DNA of 64,000 nucleotides from Tamarix chinensis (lineage: Eukaryota > Streptophyta > Magnoliopsida > Caryophyllales > Tamaricaceae): contig CM060177.1 of the NCBI GenBank assembly GCA_030549775.1, positions 64,048,638-64,112,637 of the forward strand. The letters are read 5' to 3'. Positions within the stretch are counted from its first letter, which is position 1; the number at the start of each line of letters is the position of its first letter. Shown here piece by piece: positions 11,561 to 22,876 of the stretch. A program made the position numbers and the translations under genes. The notes beneath the pieces are model-generated. The model saw nothing but the letters and a program-made list of their open reading frames with translations, did no database searches and was not told the DNA's origin.

Positions 11561-12374
11561 CGGTCTGATCCGTTTGGTTTACCATGTTAATTTGTGCGGC
11601 TTGTTCAGGTGTATCAGGTACCTGAGATGGGCTTGATTTTTGACTTGATTTTGATAATTTAAAAGGTTTGAGTACAGGCATTTTCTTTTGTTCTTTTTTT
11701 GATTTTCATAAACAGTTTGGATTGCCAATAATATTGTCTTTTGAATTTGTTTGTCTAATTTTACCAGTTGAGTGCCAATTGTCTTTAGATGAATGTTTGT
11801 GTAATTGTTATGTAAAACAATACTTTTTGTGTTTTCCAATTCATCTTCTTTTGGCATCCTAAGTGGTTTCAACTTTAGAGTGTTTTCTCCAGCAGTCATT
11901 TTGATATTTTGCAGAGGTGGATGCTCTGTTTCAACAGTTCCTCTCTCAATTTGCCACGTTTTGGTTTTGTTTCGAGTGGTGACAGGATTTGTGGTTTTGA
12001 ACGGGAATTTTACTCCTATTCTTTTTAAATCCATTGCTAACCAATCGATGAAAAGTATTTTGACTTTGTTTTCTTGCATGAATTAGTAAAACTCATATTG
12101 AATATAGTCTCTTTGATCCTTCCAGTGTTTGAAAAACCATTTTCTCTTTTTGGTGTTTTCCTCTGAATAGAAATCTTTTTTGAAATATTATTTATCAATT
12201 ACAAATTCTTTTTCAAGAACATTTAATTGTGTGTCAATTAAATCGGACAGGCTAGGAGAATGCAGAGGTGTTTCAATTTCTTGATTTGTCTGTTCTGATT
12301 CTTCATCTTTGTGTTTTTGTAGGTTGGTTTGTGAATTCTGGTTTCATAATTTGCACCTAAGGTTTGAAAGGAGT
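11561..12374 (-). pseudogene. EPRV copy 2, MP-CP linker and CP N-terminal region
   Basis: Frame 12079-11579 (166 aa) carries VKFPFKTTNP, ENTLKLKPLRMPKEDE and a Lys-rich amphipathic part, then shifts frame near the Lys-rich QKKNKRK stretch. The 5' part (12360-12090) is fragmented. The linker near 12365 is a deleted version of the long linker form. No enzymatic domain is recognised. Confidence 0.6.
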
Positions 12375-13079
12375 TCAATCCTCAGGGAGTTCTACCTCAT
12401 TCCATTTGATAGTCTTTGGGATGACTATATTTGATATTGAGTTGTTAGTTTGTAAGACTAAAGTTTCACCTTTTTGCATTTGAATTCTTCCATTTGTTTT
12501 AAATGTCTTTTTTGCTACCTTGTAATGTATCGTATAGATTACAGCTACTGGCACAGATCCTTCTAACATGTCATAACCATGCGTTTTGATTTTTAAGTTA
12601 AAGCATACAACACCTTTGGATCATCAAGCGAAGGAGCAAAATTTTGATAACAATAAAAAATATTAGACCAGAACAAAGGCTGCTTTCTATAGTTCCTATC
12701 ATGGAATCTGTAAAATTCTTCATCCTACCATCTCTAAGGAAAGCTAAGATTGAAGTAATAAGGCCTTCTATAGTCAAAGATTTGAATCCTACTTGGACTA
12801 ATCATAAGTGGATATATTTGAATCCATTTCTCCTATGTTTTTTGATTGAATCTTTTGATAGGAGTTGTATAGTTTCGAAAGGTTTGCTAACTTGAATGTC
12901 ACATTCCTCGGTTTTGACCATCTCCTTTTGAATTTTTGGAAGATTCCAATTATCTATGGATCCATCAAAATTTTTGAATTCATGTTCTTCACTTAATTTA
13001 CTAGAATCTCTAAGTTCTAAGTCATTCCTATAACTTGAGCTAGATGAACTAGAAGATCAAGAAAATAAATGCATATTTT
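12375..13079 (-). pseudogene. EPRV copy 2, movement protein (broken)
   Basis: MP similarity spans the leader end to 12375. Only the C-terminal part is open (12569-12375). Compared with copy 1, about 45 bases are missing near 12917, and small indels near 12590-12660 break the core. The N-terminal Ser-rich segment is recognisable around 13020-13060. Confidence 0.7.
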
Positions 13080-13648
13080 CTATCCTATTCTATGTAAGCG
13101 GCTTTCGACCCCAATACCGGCTGGACTTTTACTACTCTACCCTTCAAGACTTACTCCCAAACACACAAGTAAGGGCTCACCTCACGGCCTACATAAAAGT
13201 CAGAAACATACATACACTTACCCCTCTCACAAGCTAATCCCACTGACTCTGATACCAAGATGCGTCCAAGGACCTCGGGATGCTGGCAAGCTACATGAAG
13301 AATTTAAACACAAAAAGTTTGGAGGATAGAAAGATAGTTAGAAAGAACAGAGAAGTATAAGAAATTGAAGTATAAGGAAAGGATATGATAGAACTCAAAA
13401 GTTTTATTGATTTGGGGTTTGAGTTACAAGTTTGAGGATATGTGGTCGTTCTAAGTTTTTTCTAGAGAAATTCCTCTTCAGGAAAATCGACCCTTTGAAA
13501 TGAAGTACTAAGACCCTTAAATAGAAGTGGGGGTCGAACTATTACAATTTGAAAAGTGGATTCGGAAATCCACCGAAAGCATACAGTAAAAAGTACACAG
13601 TAAAAGTGTACTTAAAGTTTGAATAGTAAAGGTAAAAAGCACAAATAG
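13080..13648 (-). promoter_or_regulatory. EPRV promoter and leader of copy 2
   Basis: Minus-strand TATA-like ATTTAAGG lies near 13524-13515, AATAAA at 13408-13403 and a single PBS at 13257-13245 (TGGTATCAGAGTC, one mismatch to the iMet sequence). At about 13648 the upstream region joins directly to the RNase H end of copy 3, so the promoter is truncated and the ORF2 that normally precedes it is missing. Confidence 0.65.
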
Positions 13649-14969
13649 TAATTCTCGCGTCAGAAATTCTAGAAGGGAGTTCTCTTCACCCTTTAAATAC
13701 TCGATCTCAAAGTCGAATATGGAAAGGAGAGCCTGCCATCTGGCAAATATCTGTTTGGAGGCGGCGTTCTGGACGTCCTTTTTGAGAATATGCTTTGCTG
13801 ATTTGCAGTCGACTCTGAGTTGGAACTTTTGATTCAGAAGATCGGACTGAAATTTTGTAATGGACTGGTCTATCGCAAACACTTCTTTTTTGACCGTCGA
13901 GTAATTCTGTTGGGTTTGAGTCTAGTGTCAGGAAGTGAACTGGATCACTGTTTCGAATTTGGGCTCAAATTATTTGGATAAGACTGAATAGTGTTCAAAG
14001 GATTGGGCGTGAGTTTGTTTTACAAATCCACCGTAACCAAGTTCGGAGGCATCAGTCTCAACAATTTTGAATAGGTTTGGATTGACCAAGGTCAGAAAAG
14101 GAATGGACTGGATTTGGGCTTTTATGTGTTTGACGACATCGGTGTGGGCTTGGGTCCGCGGTTTTGGGTTCTTTTTGAGTCTGTCGTGTAAGGGTTTGGC
14201 CATTTGGTTTACATTTGGGTAAAAGTCCAAAACATAATTATGATTGCCTAAAAATCTTTGGAGCTGGGTTTTGTCTAGGATTTGATCCGGAAACCTAGGC
14301 GCAAATTCTATGGACCTTTCGATAGGGACAATAGTACCCGACTTGATGTAATGTCCTAAGAATCTAACTTTGGTCTGGGCTAAGGATATTTTGGGCCTAG
14401 ACACGACTAACCCGCTATGTTTTACGACACTTAGTAAAGTCCTAAGTTGCCTAAAATGCTGGTCTAAACTGTTTGTGTATATTAAGACATCATCTATATA
14501 TACTATGCAAAAATTTGAATAAGGATTAAAAATGTCATTCATTATTCTTTGAAATTCTGAAGGGGCATTTTTTAATCCAAAGGCCATCACATTCCATTCA
14601 TATTGTCAAAAAGGTACAGTAAAGGCAGTTTTGTATCGGTCTTTAGGATTAATTTGAATTTGCCAAAATCCCGATTTTAAGTCAATTTTTGAAAAGATTA
14701 ATGCCGAATATAGTCTTTGCAATAAATCTTTTTTTCTTGGGATAGGATATCTAATCCATTTAAGGGCATCATTCAAAGGTTTGTAATTTATCATTAACCT
14801 AGGTGTGCCTCTTTCTATTTCTGAATTTTTGTTGACATAAAAAGCTGCGCAATACCAGGGAGACCTAGATTTTGAGATTAATCATTTTGATTATAAGTCC
14901 TGGATTTCTTTTTTGTAGTGTTCAATTAATTCAGGATTCATTTGAATGGGTCTAGCTTTTTTGTTCAGA
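13649..14969 (-). pseudogene. EPRV copy 3, reverse transcriptase and RNase H
   Basis: Frame 14794-14606 (INYKPLND, SGFWQIQI) and frame 14590-13970 (206 aa) together cover RT, with the active site YIDDVLIY intact, then the connection and RNase H start (ETDASELGYGG). Frame 13882-13517 carries the rest of RNase H (DCKSAKHIL, ARWQALLSIFDFEIEYLKGEENS). At ~13650 it reads into the promoter-region frame of copy 2, making an accidental 121-aa chimera. The wholly missing ORF2 marks a deletion of over 1 kb. Confidence 0.8.
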
Positions 14970-15599
14970 TTTCTCGTTCGAAGTATTTCTAAAAAGGAAA
15001 GTGTGTTTTTTGTTCCTTTTGTTTTGCATGAAATTCCCATTAATCATCCTTTATAAGGAGTTATCAAAATAATGAAAGGCGTTCCTAAGATAACACTTTG
15101 GCTGATATTTGGGGTTATGAAATAGGTCGATTTGATTTTTAAGTTATTACAAATTAAATTTGCTTCATATTTGTGTTTGATTTTTAATCTGGAGTTATTT
15201 GCTTTAGATAATTTTTCGTTTGTTTTAGAAAGGAATGTTTTGGGTATGATTCTCTCTTTGATACAGTTAAAGTCAGCACCGGTGTTAAGTAGTGCAACTG
15301 TGTTTATTTGGAAGTCATCAGATAACCTAAGGGTTGTACTAATGATATATTTTCTGGAAGTGATTTCTTTTAGTATATTAAGAAAGTCACTGGGTATTGG
15401 TATATTTGGATTTTGTTCATCTTCAGAAATATCTGGTTCGCTAGGCTCTAGAGATGTGTTTTGCAATTGTTTGGATAATAATATTTGAATAATTTGACCA
15501 TCTTATTCTTGTTTTTGATGTAAAGATTTTATTTCTCTTTTGACTTCTTTTATCTCATGTTGGAGTTCAGAAGTTGTTGGAATTAAATTCTCTGACTTT
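14970..15599 (-). pseudogene. EPRV copy 3, aspartic protease
   Basis: Frame 15466-15044 (140 aa) is the least interrupted protease region in the window. The catalytic motif is NTGAD, so the catalytic Asp is replaced by Asn. The SVILGTPF block follows. Near 14965 a deletion removes most of the PR-RT connecting segment, joining the PR end to the RT N-extension. Confidence 0.7.
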
Positions 15600-16711
15600 T
15601 GTTGTTTTTTAAAATCATTGTTAAGTCATATGTATTTGTTGGTTTCTTCAGAATGTTTGACTTTGTTAGTTTTGGTGGTTCATCCGGTTCAATTGACTCT
15701 ATTAATCTTTCAAGATATTCTTTTTTTTAATGGATCGGGTATTAATTGAACTATATCTAGAACCATTTTTTGTTCTTTTGTCAATACATTCATTTGATTT
15801 TCAAGAAACTCTTCTTCTGGGTCAGAAGAGCGATATAAAGAAGAAGATGATGTTACTATTTCATCTAATTGTAGGTTTTCATTTTGATTTTCATCCTCAG
15901 ATGTTTCTACTAGAAGATTTTGAATTTTTTCCCCCAGTTTCTTCATCTAAGTCTAATTCTCTTATTTGTCTGTTTAATTTGCAGAATCTTTGAGTGTGTC
16001 CGATTTTTCACCACTTATAGCATTTGAAATTGTTTCTACTTTTGATTTTTGATAATAGGGAATTTGTTTTTGTTTTTGTGGTGCAGGTAAGTATTTCTGC
16101 TTTGATTTCTTGTGGTAACTTGGTTTGCAATTTCTAGAACATTTTTGTTTGTTTGATATTCCTAGAATATCACCACTTATAAAGAATTTGCTTCTTTGAT
16201 TTTGTTCCTAACTTTTTCTCCTAATAAGGGAGGTAATCCGGCTAGAAATTTTTCTTTCCAAAATGGTTGGCTTGAATCTTCCCTAAGCATTATTTTGGTT
16301 AGGAAGGTATTTTTGTACCACTGAAAATCAGTAAGATGTTTGCACCTAAGGTTTGAAAGGAGTTCTACATTTTTGTCTTTGAGGTGTGACGGGTCACCTA
16401 CAAAGTGTAGTGATATGGCAAGGATTAAAGCTGCAACAACATCAGATATTTATTCACCATTTTCAAAGATGATTTCATCATTTTCATCTGACTTAATGAC
16501 GTCTAAAATTTGAGTTTGTTCTTTTGATGTTAAGTGAAAATCCCACCATCCTTTGAGGTTGCCTGCGAACCCTGGTATGAGGAGTTCTGTTATGGTTATA
16601 TTAGTGGTATTAATTTGAGTTTTATAGGCATTTGCTGCCATTGTCATTTGCTGCCATTGTCATTTGCTGTAATAAATTTAAAATATGATATTCGGACAGT
16701 CCATCTATGTT
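15600..16711 (-). pseudogene. EPRV copy 3, coat protein (rearranged)
   Basis: Frame 16647-16450 (LKGWWDFHLTSKEQTQIL) holds the start of the CP core. Frame 15946-15710 is the acidic tail. Between them the sequence near 16165-16190 is rearranged, with a knuckle-like piece misplaced beside the core. The zinc knuckle at about 16005-16030 has its second Cys changed to Trp plus a stop. A 17-base direct duplication lies at 16630-16665. Confidence 0.7.
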
Positions 16712-17729
16712 TCATTCATATAACAAATTGGCTTTGTAGTTGGGCTGTACAAATTTGTTGTGCCTAACTTCAAGACTGAGGTCAGGTGCAGTTTGTCTAA
16801 GTACTATAGACCTGGAGGCCATTGGGTCACCTAAACGGGCTACAACAGGCTCTTGGGCCTCGTCACTTTCTATTTGATCCGTTTGGTTTACCATGTTAAT
16901 TTGTGCAGTTTGTTCAGGTGTATCAGGTACCTGGGTTATGCTTGATGAAGTTGAAGGAGGAACCTGATCTAATTTATCTTTGATTGCCTTAAAGAATTCA
17001 TCTTTTCCCGTCTGTATTGATTTTTGACTTGATTTTGATAATTCAAATGGTTTGAACACATGCATTTTCTTTTTTTCTATTTTTTTGATTTTCAAAAACA
17101 GTTTGGATTGCCGGTAAAATTGCCTTTTGAATCTGCTTATCCAATTTAGTCAATTGGGTGCCAATTGTGTTTAGATGAATGTTTGTATAATTGTTCTGTA
17201 AAACAATACTTTTCGTGTTTGCCAATTAATCTTCTTTTGGCATCCTATGTGGTTTCAACTCCAGAGTATTTTCTCCAGCAGTCATTTTCATATTTTGCAG
17301 AGGTGGAGGTTATGTTTCAACAGTTCCTCTCTCAGTTTGCCACATTTTGGTTTTGTTTCGAGTGGTGATAGGATTTATGGTTTAGAACGGGAATTTTACT
17401 CCTATTCTTATTAAATCCATTGCTAACCAATCAAAGAAAAGCATTTTGACTTTGTTTTCTTGCACGAATTTGTAATACTCAGATTGAAAAACCATCTAGT
17501 GTTTGAAAAACCATTTTCTCTTTTTGGTGTTTTCCTCTGAAATATTCTTTTTCAAGAACATTTAATTGTGCGTCAGTTATATCGGACAGGCTAGGAATAT
17601 GTGGAGGTGTTTCAATTTCTTGATTTGTTTGTTCCGATTCTTCATCTTCCTTTTTTTGTAAGTTGGTTTGGGAATTCTGGTTTCATAATTTGCACATTTA
17701 AATGAATGTCTTGGTGTTTCATCTACCGA
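16712..17729 (-). pseudogene. EPRV copy 3, MP-CP linker and CP N-terminal region
   Basis: Frames 17225-17043 and 17095-16712 (127 aa) overlap in different frames. They contain the Lys-rich amphipathic stretch, a Ser/Thr/Pro region and the MASRSIV block with LEVRHNK, the marker of the first subfamily. The linker is the short form. The stretch near 17480-17540 has lost about 90 bases. Confidence 0.6.
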
Positions 17730-18425
17730 ATTCCATTTGATAGTTTTTGGGAAGACTATGTTTGATTTTGAATCGTCGATTTGTAAAACTAAGGTTTCAC
17801 CTTTTTGCATTTGAATTCTTACATTTGTTTTAAATACTGTTTTTGCTATCTTGTATTGTATCCTATAGATTACAGCTACAGGCACAGTTCCTTACACATT
17901 TGTTTTGATTTGTAAAGTTAAAGCAAGCAAAACATTCGGATCATCAAGCGAAGGAGCAAAATTTGGATAACAATTAAAAAATATTGAACTAGAACAAAGA
18001 CTTCTTTCTAAGGTTCCTATCATGGAATCCGTAAAATTCTTCATCCGACCATCTCTAAGGACAGCTAAGATTGAAGTATTAAGGCCTTCTTTTGTCAAAG
18101 ATTTGAATCCTACTTGGACTAATCCTAAGTGGATATATTTGAATCCATTTCTCCTATATTTTTGATTGAATCGTTTGATTGGAGTTTTATGGTTTCGAAA
18201 GGTTTGCTAATTTGAATGTCACATTCCTCGGTTTTGATCGCATAACTTGTTTGAAGAATGTTCCAGTTTGAAGTCCTATATATCTATGGATCCTTCAAAA
18301 TTTTCAAATTCATATTCTTCACTTAGTTTGCTAGAATCTCTAAGTTCTAAGTCGTTCCTAGAACCTAAGCTAGAAGAACTAGAAGATCGAGAAAATAAAT
18401 GCATATTCTCTAATCTATTCTTATG
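17730..18425 (-). pseudogene. EPRV copy 3, movement protein (broken)
   Basis: Frame 18098-17892 carries the LRDGRMKNFTDSMIG core, and frame 17885-17577 the C-terminal strand region, separated by a small deletion at about 17890. The N-terminal part has a stop region near 18160 and a deletion near 18285 of about 35 bases. Confidence 0.7.
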
Positions 18426-19088
18426 CAAGCGACTTTCGACCCCAATACCGTCTAGACTTACTGCTCTACCCTTCGAGGCTTACTCCCAAAACACACAACT
18501 AAGGGCTTACCTCACGGCCTACATAAAAATTCAAAAAGATAGATGCACTTACCCCTCTCACAAGCTAATCCCATTGGTTCTGATACCAAGATGCACCCAA
18601 GGACCTCGGGATGCAGGCAAGCTACCTGAAGAATAGAAACATAAATAGTTTGGAGGATAGAAACATAGTTAGAAAGAACAGAGAAGTATAAGAAAAGGAA
18701 GTATAAGGAAAGGACAGGTTAGAACTCAAAAGTTTTATTGATTTGGGGTTTTAGTTACAAGTTTGTGGATATGTGGTCATTCTAAGTTTTCTCCTTAGAA
18801 TTCCTCTTCAGGAAGCCGACTCTTTGAAATGAAGTCCTAAGACCCCTTAAATAGAAGTGGGGGTCGAACTATTACAATTTGAAAAATGAATTCGGGAATC
18901 CATCGAAAGCATACAATAAAAAGTACGCAGTAAAAGTGTACTTAAAGTTTGAATAGTAAAGGTAAAAAGTACAAATAGCAGAAGTAACATAAAGAAAATA
19001 CAACAGTATTCCGCGTGATGTCCTTTGCCCGAGATTCCTTTGTCGTTTCTTCTTTTGCTTTTTGGTTGCTTTTACTCATGCTTTTACC
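18426..19088 (-). promoter_or_regulatory. EPRV promoter and leader of copy 3
   Basis: TATA-like CTATTTAAGG lies near 18853-18844, AATAAA at 18739-18734 and a single PBS at 18588-18576 (TGGTATCAGAACC, one mismatch). The upstream part to 19088 ends at the ORF2 stop of copy 4. Confidence 0.65.
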
Positions 19089-19371
19089 TTAGTCAATAGT
19101 GTCAGTCGCTGAAAGTGTCATTGTTGGAATCTTTCACTTTTGTTGATGACGCTTTTTGTCTTTGTCTCGAACTTTCGCAGGCAAGAATATTCTTTGTGTG
19201 CCATTGATGTTTGTTAATGACACATGCTGGAACATACGCCATTTGCTTCAGATACCTGTCCTTGTAAAAGTTACCGAATACTCGAAAGTATTCCGTAACA
19301 GTCATCTTCGTTTTCATCGCCATAGTCTGGTGTCAGAGCAGACGATGAGTAGGAAGATTTGTCCTGTTTTG
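19089..19371 (-). pseudogene. EPRV copy 4, ORF2 3' part
   Basis: The frame 19323-19102 contains the conserved C-terminal block (VTEYFRVFGNFYKDRYLKQMAYVPA) of ORF2. The stop is TAA at 19091-19089. The gene is interrupted at 19372 by the LTR retrotransposon and continues at 22313. Confidence 0.65.
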
Positions 19372-20028
19372 TGATATGTAACACCCACACAAATTCCATT
19401 CAAGAAAGGTGATGGATGATAATGTTCGTGTTGTATGATGATGGACGAATAAAGGTAGGATAAAATGCGATAAATGTAACACTTAAAAACCTCACAAAGA
19501 TGATGTTTAAATGGATCTGAAAGAGAAATCACAAAGATGAACCCTTTGATACGAATCAAATGAAGAAAATACAAAGAATCTTCATAGGATTCAAAACCTT
19601 AACAATGGCCACTTTCAACTCACATAGAATTGGAAGGTGTTTTTTACTCAAACTCAACACACCCTTTTACAAATGAGAAGACCGTTATTTATAGGCCATA
19701 AAATCAACTTCCAGTTGTTAATTACAGCTAATTTCAACCTGTAATTACACTTAAATGATATGGCAATACATCGTATAAAAATCGTTTCCTTATAAGCTAT
19801 AAAATCACAACCTTAACAAAGAAAACCCTAGTTTGCATTACTCCACGTGTGGCACTTGTTCCAGCATCTTCCATGTGTCATGATGACGTGGCATAACAAC
19901 CAACATGTCATCAAAACATAGTTTGACTCATCCCATAGCTGCCATGTTATTAAGGTCTTGTTTGGTTGCTTGAAATTGCATAAAACACAACCATGTTTGA
20001 AAATGAATAAGCCCATGCTCTTGCATCA
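19372..20028 (-). repeat. 3' LTR of the gag-only element (657 bp)
   Basis: This repeat matches 21523-22312 but is shorter, missing segments equal to parts of 21746-21780 and about 80 bases near 22190-22280. The indel differences show that the insertion is not recent. Confidence 0.85.
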
Positions 20029-20399
20029 ATCTCCCTCTCTTGAAGAATTTGTCCTCAAATTCACAACTTTGATGAGGAATAACAAACACCAAAGGACATA
20101 TTCTTCAACGTGATACTTGTCCTTCAATTCTTTGAATATCTTTGTTCATTTTCTTCTTCGCATCACATATATCTTCATGCACATTATACACCTTCGAACT
20201 CACCATGTTTTTTTCTTCAATTTGCTTCGAATGATACAAGGAAACCATAGGATAATAATGCACATCATTCTCCACATAATCAACATGATGCATGTAAAAA
20301 CATGGTTGCCCTTCTTTCGCTTCAATGGTAGTAATAGTATGATTGTCTTGATCATTACATACTCAATTTTTTCCCTCATTAACGCTTTCCTTTTCTTCC

Positions 20400-20906
20400 C
20401 TTTTAATCTCCTCAATTTCTCTTAAGGTCATAACTCTTTGATTATGACACTCTTTAGCATAATGACCATAACCTCTATATTTAAAACATTATCTACTTTT
20501 ACCTTCAATTTCCTTAACTTTATACTTCTCCATGCGTGGCTTAAGATTTTTTTCTTCCATGATAATGCTTGAATTTGATGGCATAAAAGTCAAAGATAAT
20601 GATGCTTCATTCGATAAGGGAGAGGAAGGTTTGGAGATAAGCCTTTTGAGTTGCCTTTCAAATTTTATAGCAAGCTTGATCATCTTCAAGTGTATCATAT
20701 AGAGAAACTTCAACTTTATCTCTAATGTTGAAATTCAATCCTCCAAGATATCTTGCACAAGTTTGTTCTTTCCTCTCTTATACATCACATATCAAGGATA
20801 ACTTTTCAAAGTTCCTTGTATATTCTTCCACACTTGAATTTCCTTGCTTCAATGTCAACATTTTGATGAAGTTGTTTTGCTCAAATTATTTTGGGATGAA
20901 TTTTCT
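20400..20906 (-). pseudogene. gag C-terminal part with degraded zinc knuckle
   Basis: Downstream of the gag core, frame 20713-20489 and the following bases encode a Lys-rich segment and a knuckle-like CFKYRGYGHYAKEC near 20485-20445. The second Cys of the CCHC motif is Tyr, and a stop precedes it. Confidence 0.6.
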
Positions 20907-21395
20907 CTACATGTGCTTTTTCAATTTCTCCCATGACTTGATCTTTGGCTTGCCATCTCTTTCCCTTGATCTCTTGAGATTATCAAACCAAATTCTTGCA
21001 AATTTTCGAAGTTTAAGAGTAGCCAACTTACATCTCATATGATCATCATATTCTTTAAATTCAAAGATAGATTCCATGGTGTGCATCCAATCTATGAATG
21101 TCTCCGCATCTAACTCTCCAGAAAACTTTGGAAAATCAACCTTCAAACCCTTGTCTTCACTATGCTCTTGTCTTCTTCTTGTTCGACTATGTGTGCTTGA
21201 AGATGGACTTGAGTCTTCTTCAACATATTCAAGTTTTTTATTCAAATGACCTCCTCTTGATTCAATGGCTCGCCTCACCATGCCTTCAACCCTATCATTT
21301 TGTTCTTCCATCCTATTCTCCATTTTTACTTCAAGCTTTTCAAATTGAACGTTGATGGTATCAATGATGGACTTCATAAATTCTGAATTTTCCAT
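20907..21395 (-). pseudogene. gag: Ty3/Gypsy-type gag (retrotrans_gag), N-terminal part
   Basis: A 162-aa frame starts with a coiled-coil-like acidic/basic N-terminus. It then has the retrotransposon gag capsid signature (FPKFSGELDAETFIDWMHTM and a later KLRKFARIWFDNL). It would form the capsid of the particle. It starts about 110 bases inside the PBS and its frame closes at 20907, with homologous coding continuing in another frame. Confidence 0.8.
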
Positions 21396-21506
21396 TGTTG
21401 CACACGCTTAATTGAATCTTGATGATGTTTATCAAGATCTTGAGTCTTGATGAGTGGAATTCAACGCCTAGGAAAGTGATTTACCTTAAAGAAGGATGAG
21501 TCATGA

Positions 21507-21519
21507 GGCTTTGATACCA
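21507..21519 (-). other. Primer-binding site of the gag-only element
   Basis: Minus-strand TGGTATCAAAGCC matches the 3' end of initiator tRNA-Met with one difference. It lies 3 bases downstream of the 5' LTR. Confidence 0.8.
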
Positions 21520-21522
21520 ATT

Positions 21523-22312
21523 TGATATGTAACACCCACACAAATTCCACTCAAGAAAGGTGATGGATGATGATGTTCGTGTAGTATGATGATGGACGAA
21601 TAAAGGTAGGATAAAATGCAACAAATGTAACACTTAAACACCTCACAAAGATGATGTTTAAATGGATCTCAAAGAGAACTCACAAAGATGAACCCTTTGA
21701 TACGTATCAAATGACGAAAACACAAAGAATCTTCATAGGATTCAAAACCAAAGAAAAGGAACACACAAAGAATCCTTAACAATGGCCACTTTCAACTCAC
21801 ATAGAATTGGAAGGTTTAAACTCTCTCAAAGGAGACGATTTTTTTCTGAAACTCAACACACCCTTTTACAAATGAGAAGACCCTTATTTATAGGACATAA
21901 AATCGACTTCCAGCTCTTAATTACAGCTAATTACAACCTGTAATTACACTTAAATGATATGGCAATACATCGTATAAAAATCGTTGCCATACAAGCTATA
22001 AAATCACAACCTTAACAAAGAAAACCCTAGTTTGCATTACTCCACGTGTGGCACTTGTTCCCGCATCTTCCATGTGTCATGTTGATGTGGCATAACATCC
22101 AACATGTCATCAAAACATAGGTTGACTCATCCTATAGCTGCCATGTTATTAAGGTCTTGTTTGGTTGCTTGAAATTGCATAAAACACAACTTATGCTTTG
22201 AAATTCAAGAAAGTATATTGTTTGACTTTGGCACTTCCAAGAACTCAAAAAAAATCCTCAAACATGTCTCAAAACAACATTTGGAAATGAATAAGGCCAT
22301 GTTCTTGCATCA
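21523..22312 (-). repeat. 5' LTR of the gag-only element (790 bp)
   Basis: Direct repeat of 19372-20028. It ends next to the PBS at 21519-21507. Its minus-strand start is TGATGCAAGA at 22312. Confidence 0.85.
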
Positions 22313-22876
22313 TTTGGTTTGAGAAAGTACTTCGCCCAGAATGGCTAAGTACTTGCCTTTTGTTTTGGCAGCTGCAAGCTTGGCGGCTGTGACCGATTTC
22401 TAAGCCAGAAATTATTTCATGATAGAATCCGTCTTCGAGGTTTGAAATTATTTGAAAGTTCAGCTTTATGAAATACTCCGCTTTGGTTTTGAAATCAGTT
22501 TTGAAAACAATATCTTCTAGTCTCGAGATTGAGTTTCTCAAGGCTGGAAGTTTTCCAAGATGTTTCTCCGAAGAGACTTTTGAAATCGGTTTTGAAGTTA
22601 TTTGAGATTTTAAAATGTCTCATTCGATTTGCTAAATAGGGTTTGAAGTACTCATACCTGAGCTCCAGGTTGCGAACTCTGGACCTGTTTGGATACCTAC
22701 TGAAGTGCTTTGATGATTTCGGGAGAATGGGCAAGAGACTCGACCCATTTCTTCACTTCAGCTTTGTCCTCCTTAGGAGGAGCTTCATCTTCCATGGTTG
22801 CTTCGTACCATGATTTGATTGGCTTTGCAGCCAATATTTCCTGAACCTTTTCTTTGTCTTTCTTCCTGGGTGGCAT
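22313..22876 (-). pseudogene. EPRV copy 4, ORF2 5' part
   Basis: ATG at 22876-22874 opens the lysine-rich ORF2 start. Frame pieces 22734-22495 and 22541-22269 follow the ORF2 sequence of copy 5, including KISRLEDIVFKTDFKTKAE-like blocks. A deletion removes the central tryptophan-rich part before the element insertion. Immediately upstream, ORF2 is joined to the zinc-knuckle region of CP, so PR, RT and RNase H are gone. Confidence 0.65.

Larger units (their letters stand above)
19372..22312 (-). mobile_element. Non-autonomous gag-only LTR retrotransposon in EPRV ORF2
   Basis: Two direct repeats (19372-20028 and 21523-22312) flank a 1.5 kb interior on the minus strand. LTRs begin TGATGCAAGA and end CATATCA. 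Flanks are TTTTG (19367-19371) and TTTGG (22313-22317), a 5-bp target duplication with one change. A tRNA-iMet-type PBS (TGGTATCAAAGCC) sits 3 bases inside the 5' LTR at 21519-21507, and a purine-rich PPT abuts the 3' LTR at 20043-20029. Only gag is present, with no protease, RT or integrase, so it would need another element for mobility. Confidence 0.85.

Noticed and set aside
11668..12086. Cys/Phe-rich plus-strand frames opposite the linker (also near 4028-4312, 37609-37953, 56148-56408)
   Set aside because: Antisense of the Lys/Thr-rich linker; composition follows from the complementary codons.
20105..20425. Open frames on both strands inside the gag-only element
   Set aside because: AT-rich and low in complexity; they are downstream of the gag knuckle, with no pol motif.
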